Assembly: GCF_030929595.1 (NCBI RefSeq)
Contig: NZ_JAVFVR010000011.1
Location: forward strand, 124,001 to 188,000
Origin: Flavobacterium sp. LHD-85
GTDB lineage: Bacteria; Bacteroidota; Bacteroidia; Flavobacteriales; Flavobacteriaceae
Direction of reading: 5' to 3'
DNA: 64,000 bases
The translations under genes and the position numbers were made by a program. Shown here in pieces: positions 51,162 through 60,171 of this stretch. The notes under the pieces are model-generated. The model was given only the letters and a program-made list of their open reading frames with translations, ran no database searches and was not told where the DNA came from. The first letter of the stretch is position 1. Every line of letters begins with the position of its first letter.

Positions 51162-51463
51162 CTGTTTTTTATGTCAATGCCATATTGTTAGACCAATTTA
51201 CATCTAAAAACAGCAATCTTAAATATTAACATAAGAAGATTTTAAACAATTAAAATAGCATATATGATTAAATTTAATCCTTTTATATTTAGAACGATCA
51301 ATTGGCGGTTTGAACTTTAAATAGGCAGAACCTCATCTTTTAAAGAAAAAAGAACAACAAAAAGTAATCTGTATACAAAAGGTAAATAAGATTCTATTTA
51401 AAACTTCTATTTCGTTCTAGTTTTGTTCAAACTAAATCCATCACTTTTTTTAACGAACAAAAC

Positions 51464-52633
51464 ATGATCGAAAAACCTAAATATGATTTAAGAGAATTAA
51501 TACTCTATTTTTTAAAACTAGGCACAATTGGTTTTGGAGGCCCTGTTGCGTTGGTGGGTTACATGTACAAAGATTTAGTAGAAAACAAAAAATGGATTTC
51601 TGATGAAGAATATAAGGAAGGTCTCGCATTAGCGCAATTGGCTCCAGGTCCATTGGCGGCACAGCTTGGCATATATATTGGTTATGTTCATTACAATATT
51701 CTCGGGGCTACGTTAGCTGGATTTGCTTTTATTGCCCCTTCTTTCCTAATGGTTTTACTGCTTGGAATACTTTATCAAGCTTATGGCGGATTGTTATGGA
51801 TTCAATCTATATTTTATGGCGTCAGTGCAGCCGTTATCGGAATTATTACTTTGAGTTCTTATAAACTTACTATAAAGTCCATCGGAAAACTAAACCTAAA
51901 TTCTTTTAAAGAAAAATGGATTTTATGGCTGTTCTTTATCTCTGCCATCATAATAACCTACATCACAGAAAAAGAGCACATTTTATTATTTATAGCCGCA
52001 GGACTTATTTATATGCTGATAAAGGCTCGTCCGTATTTTAAGATTGCTAAAACCACCAATGTCTTACTAGTTGTTTCGTCTGGCTTTTGGGCTTTTGAAA
52101 GTTCAACCTTAATGAAAATTGCCGTTTTCTTCACTAAAGCAGGTGCTTTTGTATTTGGAAGTGGTCTTGCAATTGTTCCTTTTTTACATTCGGGAGTAGT
52201 TGTTGAAAATAAGTGGCTGACAGAACAGCAATTTCTGGATTCGGTTGCAATAGCCATGATAACGCCTGGTCCTGTCGTAATAACTGTTGGTTTTATAGGA
52301 TATTTGGTAAATGGACTTTTGGGCGCTATAGCAGCGGCTTTAGCGACATTTTTGCCTTGTTATCTTTTTACCATTGCTTTGGCGCCATTCTTTAAGAAAA
52401 TTGTAAACAACAAACCTGTCAAAGCATTTGTTGAAGGAATAACGGCCGCTGTAGTTGGAGCTTTAGTTGGTTCTGTCATCATTATTGCCAAAAGAAGCAT
52501 TGTAGATGTTTCAACAATACTGATAGCTCTTGCAAGCATTCTTTCTTTAATTTATATCAAAAAAATTCAAGAACCGTATATTATTTTAATCGCTGCTGTC
52601 TTGGGCGTCTTAATTAAATTATCTTTTGTATAA
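51464..52633 (+). CDS. chrA: ChrA-family chromate transporter
   Basis: This 389-aa inner-membrane protein has two CHR domains. The N-terminal domain carries FLKLGTIGFGGPVALVGYM, WISDEEYKEGLALAQLAPGPLAAQLGIYIGY, and the C-terminal domain has FFTKAGAFVFGSGLAIVPFLHSGVVVENKWLTEQQFLDSVAIAMITPGPVVITVGFIGY. It exports chromate or other oxyanions. Ten to twelve helices are predicted. It lies 36 nt before the AraC regulator on the same strand, so they may form an operon, but the link to the downstream genes is unclear. Confidence 0.9.
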   Translation: MIEKPKYDLRELILYFLKLGTIGFGGPVALVGYMYKDLVENKKWISDEEYKEGLALAQLAPGPLAAQLGIYIGYVHYNILGATLAGFAFIAPSFLMVLLLGILYQAYGGLLWIQSIFYGVSAAVIGIITLSSYKLTIKSIGKLNLNSFKEKWILWLFFISAIIITYITEKEHILLFIAAGLIYMLIKARPYFKIAKTTNVLLVVSSGFWAFESSTLMKIAVFFTKAGAFVFGSGLAIVPFLHSGVVVENKWLTEQQFLDSVAIAMITPGPVVITVGFIGYLVNGLLGAIAAALATFLPCYLFTIALAPFFKKIVNNKPVKAFVEGITAAVVGALVGSVIIIAKRSIVDVSTILIALASILSLIYIKKIQEPYIILIAAVLGVLIKLSFV

Positions 52634-52669
52634 AAAAGGCAATAGATTTGATTTTATTAACTTTGCTCC

Positions 52670-53548
52670 ATGGAAGATAAAACAGTTCGAAGTATTTCTG
52701 AGTTTAATAATGAACTTAAACTAAAAGGTTTCAAAGCTTTTCAAATCGAAGATGACAGCAATGCCACCCGAGTTTACAGCAGGAAAGATTTCTTTAAAAT
52801 ATGTCTAACTACAGGACATAGCAAAATTCATTATGCTGACAAAAGTTTTGAGCAGCACGGAACTATTCTGTTTTTTGGCAATCCACATATTCCTTATTCT
52901 TGGGAAACAATTTCTACCACCTATACAGGCTACACCATTTTATTTTCTGAAGAGTTTCTAAAATATTCTGACCGATCTGAAAGCTTGCATCAATCTCCTT
53001 TCTTTAAAATAGGCGGAACACCTATACTCTATATCTCAGAAGAACAAAGATTGTTTCTTAACACTCTTTTTCAAAAGATGATCGAGGAACAAAAAAGTGA
53101 TTATGCATACAAAGATGAACTCATACGCAGCTATATTCACTTAATTATTCATGAATCTTTAAAATTACAGCCATCAGAAAACTATAATGAAGGTAAAAAT
53201 GGAACAGCACGAATCACATCTGTTTTTCTGGAACTTTTAGAAAGACAATTTCCGATAGAAAGTGCCGATAGTCCCCTTCGTATGACTACAGCGAAAGATT
53301 ATGCCCAAAATTTAAACATCCATGTGAACTACTTAAATCGAGCAGTCAAAAAAATTACAGGCAGATCAACCACATCGCATATCACAGAAAGAATAACAGC
53401 AGAAGCAAAAGCACTTTTGCAACATACCGATTGGAATATTGCAGAAATTGCATACTCACTCGGATTTGAATATCCAACATATTTCAATAATTTTTTCAAG
53501 AAACATACCGGAACTAATCCAAAATCATATAGAGAAATTGAAGTTTGA
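52670..53548 (+). CDS. AraC-family transcriptional regulator
   Basis: This 292-aa protein has an N-terminal cupin-like ligand domain (IHYADKSFEQHGTILFFGNPHIPYSWE) and a C-terminal AraC DNA-binding domain with two helix-turn-helix units, AKDYAQNLNIHVNYLNRAVKKITGRSTTSHI and WNIAEIAYSLGFEYPTYFNNFFKKHTGTNPKSYRE. It likely activates the following hydrolase and cupin genes, separated by a terminator hairpin. A TAACTTTG (-7-like) box lies at 52658-52665. Its ligand is unknown. Confidence 0.9.
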   Translation: MEDKTVRSISEFNNELKLKGFKAFQIEDDSNATRVYSRKDFFKICLTTGHSKIHYADKSFEQHGTILFFGNPHIPYSWETISTTYTGYTILFSEEFLKYSDRSESLHQSPFFKIGGTPILYISEEQRLFLNTLFQKMIEEQKSDYAYKDELIRSYIHLIIHESLKLQPSENYNEGKNGTARITSVFLELLERQFPIESADSPLRMTTAKDYAQNLNIHVNYLNRAVKKITGRSTTSHITERITAEAKALLQHTDWNIAEIAYSLGFEYPTYFNNFFKKHTGTNPKSYREIEV

Positions 53549-53577
53549 AATTCTTAACTTTTGGTTTGATATTCTTT

Positions 53578-53602
53578 AACGGCGCCTGATGGTGCCGTTT
53601 TA
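53578..53602 (+). terminator. Rho-independent terminator after AraC gene
   Basis: The 9-bp stem AACGGCGCC / GGTGCCGTT (one G-T pair) has the loop TGAT, followed by TTTTAATTTTG. It ends transcription of the AraC gene before the next promoter (TAATTTTG at 53601-53608). Confidence 0.75.
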
Positions 53603-53636
53603 ATTTTGTGGTTATAATTTAAACCGTTTTAAATAG

Positions 53637-54689
53637 ATGAAAATAACAGCATTAGTCGCTTTGTCTTTTTTTGTTATCGGACAAGCATTGGCACAAAACA
53701 AAGAATCAATTCAAAAGAAAGAAAAAATGAATACGACAGAAGAACATTATACTTTTAAGTTAAGCAATAAAGTAACACGTCAGAAAGTAAATTTTAAAAA
53801 CCGCTATGGCATTACTCTTTCAGGAGATCTTTATCTTCCAAAAAATGCGGACAAAACATTACTTTCTGCAATAGCAATAAGTGGTCCTTTTGGAGCGGTG
53901 AAAGAACAGTCTTCTGGTTTATACGCCAACCAATTAGCAGAACATGGATTTGCAGCATTAGCTTTTGATCCTTCTTATACAGGAGAAAGTAGCGGCGAGC
54001 CTCGAAATGTTGCATCGCCAGATATTAACACTGAAGATTTTGGCGCTGCAGTTGATTTTTTAGGCGTACAGAAAAATATTGACCGAGAAAAAATCGGAAT
54101 TATAGGCATTTGCGGATTTGGTGGTTTTGCTCTGAATGCAGCAGCAATTGATAAACGCATCAAGGCCGTAGCAACAACAAGTATGTATGATATGACCAGA
54201 GTAATGTCTAAAGGCTACAATGATGTAGTGACTAACGAGCAACGCACGGAGACTCTGAAGCAATTAGGTCTACAGCGCTGGAAAGATGCTGAGAACGGAA
54301 TTTATGCGCCTTCTGCAAACAATCTTCCTCAAAAACTTACGGGCAGTGAGCCTCAATTTGTAAAAGAATATTTTGATTATTACAAAACATCGAGAGGCTT
54401 TCATGTTCGTTCAATCAACTCTAATGCTTCATGGACTGCCACAAATCCGGTTTCTTTTATGAATATGCCAATTCTATCTTATATTCAAGAAATCAGCCCT
54501 AGACCTATACTTATAATTGCAGGTGAAAATGCGCATTCGAGATACTTTAGTGAAGATGCTTTTAGGGCTGCAGCTGAGCCTAAAGAATTAGTTATTATAC
54601 CAAGTGCTGTACATGTTGATTTGTATGACAGATTGGATAAAATTCCGTTTGAAAAACTACAGTCTTTTTTTCTAGACAATTTGAAATAA
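53637..54689 (+). CDS. Secreted alpha/beta hydrolase, dienelactone hydrolase-like
   Basis: This 350-aa enzyme has a signal peptide (MKITALVALSFFVIGQALAQ). The nucleophile elbow reads IIGICGFGG, which has Cys instead of Ser in the GxCxGG motif as in dienelactone hydrolases. Catalytic Asp and His candidates follow (LIIAGENAHSRYF, IIPSAVHVDLYD). It probably hydrolyses a small ester or lactone. It is transcribed after the AraC gene and before the cupin lipoprotein, a common Bacteroidota arrangement. Confidence 0.85.
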   Translation: MKITALVALSFFVIGQALAQNKESIQKKEKMNTTEEHYTFKLSNKVTRQKVNFKNRYGITLSGDLYLPKNADKTLLSAIAISGPFGAVKEQSSGLYANQLAEHGFAALAFDPSYTGESSGEPRNVASPDINTEDFGAAVDFLGVQKNIDREKIGIIGICGFGGFALNAAAIDKRIKAVATTSMYDMTRVMSKGYNDVVTNEQRTETLKQLGLQRWKDAENGIYAPSANNLPQKLTGSEPQFVKEYFDYYKTSRGFHVRSINSNASWTATNPVSFMNMPILSYIQEISPRPILIIAGENAHSRYFSEDAFRAAAEPKELVIIPSAVHVDLYDRLDKIPFEKLQSFFLDNLK

Positions 54690-54740
54690 TTTTTGATTTA
54701 TGTTTAGTTAAAACAGACTTTAAGCTTTACTCAAAACAAA

Positions 54741-55211
54741 ATGAAAAAATTAATCATTATATTCACATCAGTAATTTTTACCGCATGTAATTCTAAATCA
54801 GATCGTATGAATACAACAGAAATATTTCCGCAGGGAGAACCGCTTCCTAGTGATTGGTTTACAGGCAATGCCTTTTTAAAACCTTTAGTGGCAAAAGATA
54901 AAAATAACGAATTCTCGGCAGGGTCTGTAACATTTCAGCCTAACGCGAGAACAAATTGGCACACTCATCCTAAAGGTCAAGTTCTGCTGGTTATTGAGGG
55001 CGAAGGACTTTATCAAGAAAAAGGGAAACCTGCACAAATAATTAAAAAAGGAGATGTAGTAAACATTCCTGAAAACATAGAGCATTGGCATGGTGCTAGC
55101 GCAACTGCAAAAATGGTTCATATTGCCATTACCAATTTTAAAGAGGATATTCAGGTTACTTGGCTTCAACCTGTTTCTGACGAAGAGTATCAATCTGCAA
55201 ATCAAAATTGA
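54741..55211 (+). CDS. Cupin-domain lipoprotein
   Basis: This 156-aa protein has a lipobox (SVIFTAC, Cys 16). The cupin core has motif 1 GSVTFQPNARTNWHTHPKGQVLLVIEGEG, with two metal-binding His and a Glu, and motif 2 VVNIPENIEHWHGA with another His. It may be a small metal-dependent enzyme or sensor of the AraC-linked unit. It follows the hydrolase by 51 nt and is closed by a terminator, so the two are likely an operon. Confidence 0.85.
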   Translation: MKKLIIIFTSVIFTACNSKSDRMNTTEIFPQGEPLPSDWFTGNAFLKPLVAKDKNNEFSAGSVTFQPNARTNWHTHPKGQVLLVIEGEGLYQEKGKPAQIIKKGDVVNIPENIEHWHGASATAKMVHIAITNFKEDIQVTWLQPVSDEEYQSANQN

Positions 55212-55243
55212 TTCATACTCTCTTAAACTAAAATTTATTAGAG

Positions 55244-55277
55244 GAAAAGCCCTCGTTTCATCAACAGAGGGCTTTTC
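55244..55277. terminator. Rho-independent terminator, convergent genes
   Basis: The 11-bp perfect stem GAAAAGCCCTC / GAGGGCTTTTC has a 12-nt loop. It lies between the cupin gene (stop 55211) and the LLM gene (stop 55293) that converge here. Confidence 0.85.
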
Positions 55278-55292
55278 TTTCTTTATAAAAAC

Positions 55293-56315
55293 TCATCGCC
55301 AACCCAATGCAGGTGCAACGTGTTCTAATATTGAGGATAAAATATGTATGTTATAATCAACACCTAAAGTATTCGGAATAGTCAACAGCAATGTATCTGC
55401 TTCCTGAATCGCTTCATCTTGAGCTAATTCTTCAATCAATTTATCAGGTTCAGCCGTGTAGCTTTTACCAAAAATCGCACGTTTATCTTGCTCAATATAG
55501 CCAAAACTATCATTGCCTTTTGCTTGTCCAGCAAAATAATATCTATCCTGATCATTGACTAGTGCAAAAATCGAACGGCTAACCGATACTCTCGCTTCAC
55601 GCTGATGTCCTGCTTTTTTCCAAGCTTCTTTATATAATCTTATCTGCTCTGCCTGCTGAACATGAAACGGCTTGCCATTTTCATCATATTTAAGCGTAGA
55701 ACTTTGAAGATGCATACCGTTTTCGGCTGCCCAAATAGCCGTTGCATTTGACGCTGCTCCCCACCAGATTCTTTCTCTCAATCCTTCAGAATGTGGTTCA
55801 ATGCGCAACAATCCAGGCGGGTTTGGAAACATCGGATACGGATTTGGTTCTGCAAATCCTTCTCCACTCAATTTATCCAAAAACTCTAAAGCTTTTTTAC
55901 GGCCCATATCGGCATCGGTTTCACCTGCATCAGGTTCGTAGCCAAAGTAACTCCATCCATCGATAACTTGTTCTGGTGATCCTCTGCTAATTCCTAATTG
56001 CAAACGTCCTTCTGATATCAAATCGGCAGCTCCAGCATCCTCAACCATATACATTGGATTTTCATACCGCATATCGATTACACCTGTTCCGATTTCTATT
56101 TTGCTTGTCTTAGCGCCTACAGCCGAAAGCAGAGGAAAAGGTGAAGCTAACTGCTGTGCAAAATGATGTACACGAAAATAAGCACCATCTATTCCTATTT
56201 CTTCAGCTGCAACGGCCAAATCGATAGACTGCAACAAGGTATCTGCCGCTGTACGGGTTTTGTATGATGGATGATTAGACCAATGCCCAAATGATAAAAA
56301 TCCTATTTTCTTCAT
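55293..56315 (-). CDS. LLM-class flavin-dependent oxidoreductase
   Basis: This 340-aa cytoplasmic enzyme has the luciferase-like TIM-barrel pattern: IGFLSFGHWSNHPSYKTRTAADTLLQSIDLAVAAEEIGIDGAYFRVHHF, IEIGTGVIDMRYENPMYMVEDAGAADLISEGRLQLGISRGSP and ERIWWGAASNATAIWAAENGMHL. It uses FMN or F420-like cofactors for oxidation or reduction of small molecules. Substrate unknown. No obvious partner gene. The start MKKIGFLSFG fits the family. Confidence 0.88.
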   Translation of the reverse strand: MKKIGFLSFGHWSNHPSYKTRTAADTLLQSIDLAVAAEEIGIDGAYFRVHHFAQQLASPFPLLSAVGAKTSKIEIGTGVIDMRYENPMYMVEDAGAADLISEGRLQLGISRGSPEQVIDGWSYFGYEPDAGETDADMGRKKALEFLDKLSGEGFAEPNPYPMFPNPPGLLRIEPHSEGLRERIWWGAASNATAIWAAENGMHLQSSTLKYDENGKPFHVQQAEQIRLYKEAWKKAGHQREARVSVSRSIFALVNDQDRYYFAGQAKGNDSFGYIEQDKRAIFGKSYTAEPDKLIEELAQDEAIQEADTLLLTIPNTLGVDYNIHILSSILEHVAPALGWR

Positions 56316-56465
56316 AATGGCTTTTATTTTTTTATTCTCTCAAATATACGCATAACTAATAAAAAAAGAAAACCATGTCTTTTCTCAAAAAGTACATGGT
56401 TTTGCTTATCTATAAAATTAATAAAGCAGGTAATATTGCCTTTTAATTTTTAATTTAAAAAAAAA

Positions 56466-58085
56466 TTATTGTTTAGGATCTACACTTAAAGGCGGAAGTG
56501 ACAATTCTTTACTGTTCAACAATTGTTTCGCCTGCTCGATAGTTCTATACTTGCCAATTTCCATTGGTCCACCATAGGCACCACTCTGCTGTGGTCTTGG
56601 CGGAGTTGCTGCGTACGTTTTCATTAGCTCAAGGGTAACTTGGTCAAAAATTACCATTGTCCATGTTTTCTCTGTAAAGCTGTTCATGAAAAGGTCATAG
56701 CGCTCTTGCGGATCTTGCCATAAATCGTAAACAGCAGGAACAGTTGCAATGTAAGTCTGGTCACCTCTCCAGCCCAATTGCTGTCCAGGCGTATCGCTTC
56801 CTGCTTGCGCGCCGTTATCTCCGCGTGTATTAAATACTGCTTTCCATTTTCCTATACGTATAGCTCCAGGAGATAATTCGTTTTCTGTAAAATAAAACCA
56901 TCTGTCACGAAGCGGTTTTCCTTTTTTAAACAAAACATTAGACATGTCGTAGCTATCAAAAATCATAGGTTTTCCTTCTCTATCATTTTTAGGCAATTCA
57001 ACTCCAGCCAAAGCAGCAAATGTTGCCATTAAATCTAAACCACCCACAATATCATGACTTACACTTCCTGCTTCAATCTGGCCTGGCCACCATGCAATTG
57101 CAGGAACTCTGCTTCCTCCTTCACGATCTGTTCCTTTAGAACCTCTAAATGGAGTATAACCAGCATCCGGATGTACGTCTTGCCAAGCTCCATTGTCAAC
57201 AGTATAAATTACAATTGTATTTTCTGCAATTCCAAGCTGACGAATTTTATCCATAATACGGCCAACATTATAATCCATTTCTACAACAGCATCGCCATAT
57301 TTGCTTTTCGCAGGAGATTTTCCTGCAAACTGTTTTGAAGGCAGGTTTGGCTGGTGATTTTTAGCAAAATTGATACACATAAAAAATGGATCTTTAGATT
57401 TGCCATATTCATCCAGCTGTTTTAAATTATTGTCAACCATATTCATATCCAGTTCTGCAATATTTTCTTCAGTTACAGCACTTATTTCTCTTGCAGGTTT
57501 TCCAGCCTCTCCTTCCAAAATTCCTTTAGTCGCTTTTTTTATGTAGTCGCTAATCTCAGGTGCCATATCCGGATTCCAAGAAGGAAAGCAATATGTGTAA
57601 GCATTCAAGTGATACAATACTACATTTTGCATTTTATCAAATCCATGAGCAATTGGCATGGCATAATCTGCCTCTCCTAAGTGCCATTTTCCTGAGAAAT
57701 AGGTTTTATAATTTGCTTTCTTTAATACAGAAGCCAATGTCCACTCTGCAGCAGGAAGACCGCCGCCCTGTCCTTGAAAAGCAACAGTAGTCATACCGCT
57801 TCTATTAGGAATGCGGCCAGTAATCATAGCAGCTCTTCCAGGAGTACAGCTCGGCTGTCCGTAAAAAGACCAGAACTGCATTCCTTCTTTTGCCATTTTG
57901 TCCAGATTCGGCGTAGGCATTCCGCGTCCGACTCCTCCACCGTAAACTCCTAAATCTCCCCAGCCAGTATCATCAGAAATTACCATAATGATGTTAGGCT
58001 TCTTTTTGGTTTGTGCGCTTATGTATCCTATGAAAGTGGAACACAGCAAACCTGCAAAAATTAATTTTAAGGCATTTTTTTTCAT
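56466..58085 (-). CDS. Type I sulfatase, short form
   Basis: This 539-aa protein has a signal peptide (cleavage about ISAQ, 25). Metal Asp pair VISDDTGWGDLG, catalytic Cys80 in CTPGRAAMITGR, GKWHLGEADYAM. It is close in length and motif order to 31905-33482 and lacks the LamG-like C-terminal domain. Its promoter shares the 58241 palindrome with the divergent DUF1254 gene, which reads in the opposite direction. Substrate unknown. Confidence 0.92.
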   Translation of the reverse strand: MKKNALKLIFAGLLCSTFIGYISAQTKKKPNIIMVISDDTGWGDLGVYGGGVGRGMPTPNLDKMAKEGMQFWSFYGQPSCTPGRAAMITGRIPNRSGMTTVAFQGQGGGLPAAEWTLASVLKKANYKTYFSGKWHLGEADYAMPIAHGFDKMQNVVLYHLNAYTYCFPSWNPDMAPEISDYIKKATKGILEGEAGKPAREISAVTEENIAELDMNMVDNNLKQLDEYGKSKDPFFMCINFAKNHQPNLPSKQFAGKSPAKSKYGDAVVEMDYNVGRIMDKIRQLGIAENTIVIYTVDNGAWQDVHPDAGYTPFRGSKGTDREGGSRVPAIAWWPGQIEAGSVSHDIVGGLDLMATFAALAGVELPKNDREGKPMIFDSYDMSNVLFKKGKPLRDRWFYFTENELSPGAIRIGKWKAVFNTRGDNGAQAGSDTPGQQLGWRGDQTYIATVPAVYDLWQDPQERYDLFMNSFTEKTWTMVIFDQVTLELMKTYAATPPRPQQSGAYGGPMEIGKYRTIEQAKQLLNSKELSLPPLSVDPKQ

Positions 58086-58200
58086 GGTTTAAAATTTTAA
58101 TTAAATGTGGTTTGTTTGAAATCTCAGCAAAAAAGTTTAGCGAGGAATAGAGTTTTTTTACTTCTCAAAGAATTCCAGAATGAAAAATTTTTTTGACAAC

Positions 58201-58302
58201 GAAAATTACAATTAATAAAAGAGCCAGATTTTTTAAACTGGTTGCAAATTATAATCTGCAACATCAAAAAATAAGTACCAACTAGCACTTTCTGTAAATT
58301 TG
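58201..58302. promoter_or_regulatory. Divergent promoter with 22-bp palindromic operator
   Basis: Palindrome GTTGCA-N10-TGCAAC at 58241-58262. A TAAATTTG box (58295-58302) lies 32 nt downstream toward the DUF1254 gene, and a TAATTTTC box (58208-58201, minus strand) lies 32 nt away toward the sulfatase. The equal 32-nt spacing on both sides points to one activator serving two promoters. Confidence 0.75.
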
Positions 58303-58337
58303 ATAACACATTCCCACTTAACCTTAAACAATTAAAA

Positions 58338-59813
58338 ATGAAAAAATTATCAATATTATTCACTTGTCTCTTTTTAATTATTCTTGCAGGATGCAAAAAA
58401 GAATCAGCAGCAAATCCTGATATAAACACTTCAGAAAAATCACCTGACACACTAAACGCTGAATCAATTAATGTTCCAGGTTCAGATGTGACGCTACACC
58501 CTGAATATGTAAAAACTATTGCTCGTGCTGCCTACATTTGGGGCTATCCATTAGCTAATGTTTTTAATAGAAGGAATGCTTTTCGTCCATTAAAAGAGCC
58601 TGGCAGACTTAACGGAGTACTTCCAGGTGCTCCTCTGGGACAAATTTGCATGCTTTCTGACTATATAGCCCCACAACAAAACAGTGTTGCTTGCCCTAAT
58701 CAGGATGTAGCTTATGGTTATGGCTATTTTGAACTTGATAAAACTCCCGTTGTAATTCAGGTTCCAGATTTTGGAGATCGTTTTTGGGTCTATGCCCTTT
58801 ACAATGCCAGAACTGAGCAAACTGGACATATGGGTAAAATGTATAATACAAAGCCCGGATTTTATCTGCTTCATGGACCTAACTGGAAAGGACAAGTTCC
58901 TAGCGGAATTACTGGTGTTATTAAATTTGAGACCGAATTAGGAAATGCAATTCCGAGAGTTTTTCTAGATGACACTCCACAAGATAGAGTGGCATTACAA
59001 CCCATTATCAATCAAATTGTAGCGTATCCACTTTCGGAATTTGATGGAAAAATGAGAACAAAAGAATGGAATAAAGTTCCAAACATTCCAACAGGTAATA
59101 CTGGCGGAGGAGAAATTAAATGGGTAGTTCCAGAAAAATTCTTTGATCTTTTACCAGAAATTTTAGAAAAAGTGCCACCTCTAAAAGGCGAAGAAGCTTT
59201 ATATGCACAATTTAAAGCCTTGTTGGCAACAGCAGCAAAAGATCCAGAAATCAAAAAAATAATTGTTCAAGAAGCTGTTACTTTAGATCAAACGCTTATT
59301 AAAGATTATTTAAAATGGAAATACAACGGAAAACCTGCAGGAAATGGATGGAACAGATCTTTTCATAATGCAGTATGGGGATTTGATTATACAAACCGTA
59401 CCAGCTCAGGAAGAAGCAATATATTTGATAACAGACCAACAGAGACTCAATATTTCTACACCGACAATACGACAAAAGGAGAAAAACTTAATGGCAACGA
59501 AAATTACAAAGTAACCTATAAAGTACTTCCTCCTGTTAAGGGTTTTTGGTCAATGACTTTATATAACTCTGAACATTTCTTTTTCGCGAACGATCTAAAA
59601 AGATATTCTCTCGGTACAAAAAATAAAAGTCTCAAAAAAAATGCTGACGGTTCGTTAACACTTTATGTTGGGAACAAAAACCCTGGAAATGATAAAGAAA
59701 GCAACTGGATTCCTGCACCTAAAGGTGATTTTTCTTTATACATAAGAGCTTACTGGGGAGAAAAAGCAATTATAGACGAAAGCTGGATTCCGCCAGTAGT
59801 TGAAAAATATTAA
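58338..59813 (+). CDS. DUF1254/DUF1214 lipoprotein
   Basis: This 491-aa protein has an SPII signal (LIILAGC, Cys 19). The DUF1254 region (residues ~60-200) has AYIWGYPLANVFNRRNAF, PNQDVAYGYGYFELDKTPVVIQVPDFGDRFWVYALYNARTEQ. The DUF1214 region at the C-terminus has VLPPVKGFWSMTLYNSEHFF and WIPAPKGDFSLYIRAYW. These domains often occur together in Gram-negative exported proteins; function not established. It shares its operator with a sulfatase and is terminated at 59961-59991. Confidence 0.9.
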   Translation: MKKLSILFTCLFLIILAGCKKESAANPDINTSEKSPDTLNAESINVPGSDVTLHPEYVKTIARAAYIWGYPLANVFNRRNAFRPLKEPGRLNGVLPGAPLGQICMLSDYIAPQQNSVACPNQDVAYGYGYFELDKTPVVIQVPDFGDRFWVYALYNARTEQTGHMGKMYNTKPGFYLLHGPNWKGQVPSGITGVIKFETELGNAIPRVFLDDTPQDRVALQPIINQIVAYPLSEFDGKMRTKEWNKVPNIPTGNTGGGEIKWVVPEKFFDLLPEILEKVPPLKGEEALYAQFKALLATAAKDPEIKKIIVQEAVTLDQTLIKDYLKWKYNGKPAGNGWNRSFHNAVWGFDYTNRTSSGRSNIFDNRPTETQYFYTDNTTKGEKLNGNENYKVTYKVLPPVKGFWSMTLYNSEHFFFANDLKRYSLGTKNKSLKKNADGSLTLYVGNKNPGNDKESNWIPAPKGDFSLYIRAYWGEKAIIDESWIPPVVEKY

Positions 59814-59960
59814 TTGAATGAAAATCATATCAAACAGGCTTATTAAACGTTTAAAATATTTCCAATTTGAAAAGAGACTTCATTCGAATCTAGAATACTA
59901 TTCTAACTTTTTTTAAGTATTCTTTAAAAGAAATATTACCTAAATAACTCAGTATCAAAT

Positions 59961-59991
59961 AAAAACTTGCAACATTTCGTTGCAAGTTTTT
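59961..59991 (+). terminator. Rho-independent terminator of DUF1254 gene
   Basis: The 13-bp perfect stem AAAAACTTGCAAC / GTTGCAAGTTTTT has the loop ATTTC, followed by TTT. A strong terminator. Confidence 0.9.
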
Positions 59992-59993
59992 TT

Positions 59994-60066
59994 GTTTCAT
60001 ATTATAACTTGAAACATGTATGCCTTCAATTTTATGCAATTATTCTCACTTTATGGCATATTTTTG
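59994..60066 (+). promoter_or_regulatory. 22-bp palindromic operator plus -7 box before aspT
   Basis: Palindrome GTTTCA-N10-TGAAAC (59994-60015) with the ATTATAA core. The box TATTTTTG (60059-60066) lies 43 nt downstream, one helical turn more than the 32 nt seen at the other sites. The rest of the 59814-60171 gap is the DUF1254 terminator and a leader of about 105 nt. Confidence 0.6.
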
Positions 60067-60171
60067 AAAGGCCTAAACAATTCGTTCTAAAAAACGCCCC
60101 TCTCAGATCTTCTTCCTACTACTAGATTTTTATAATCAATATTGATATATCTAAACTAAAAACAAATACTT

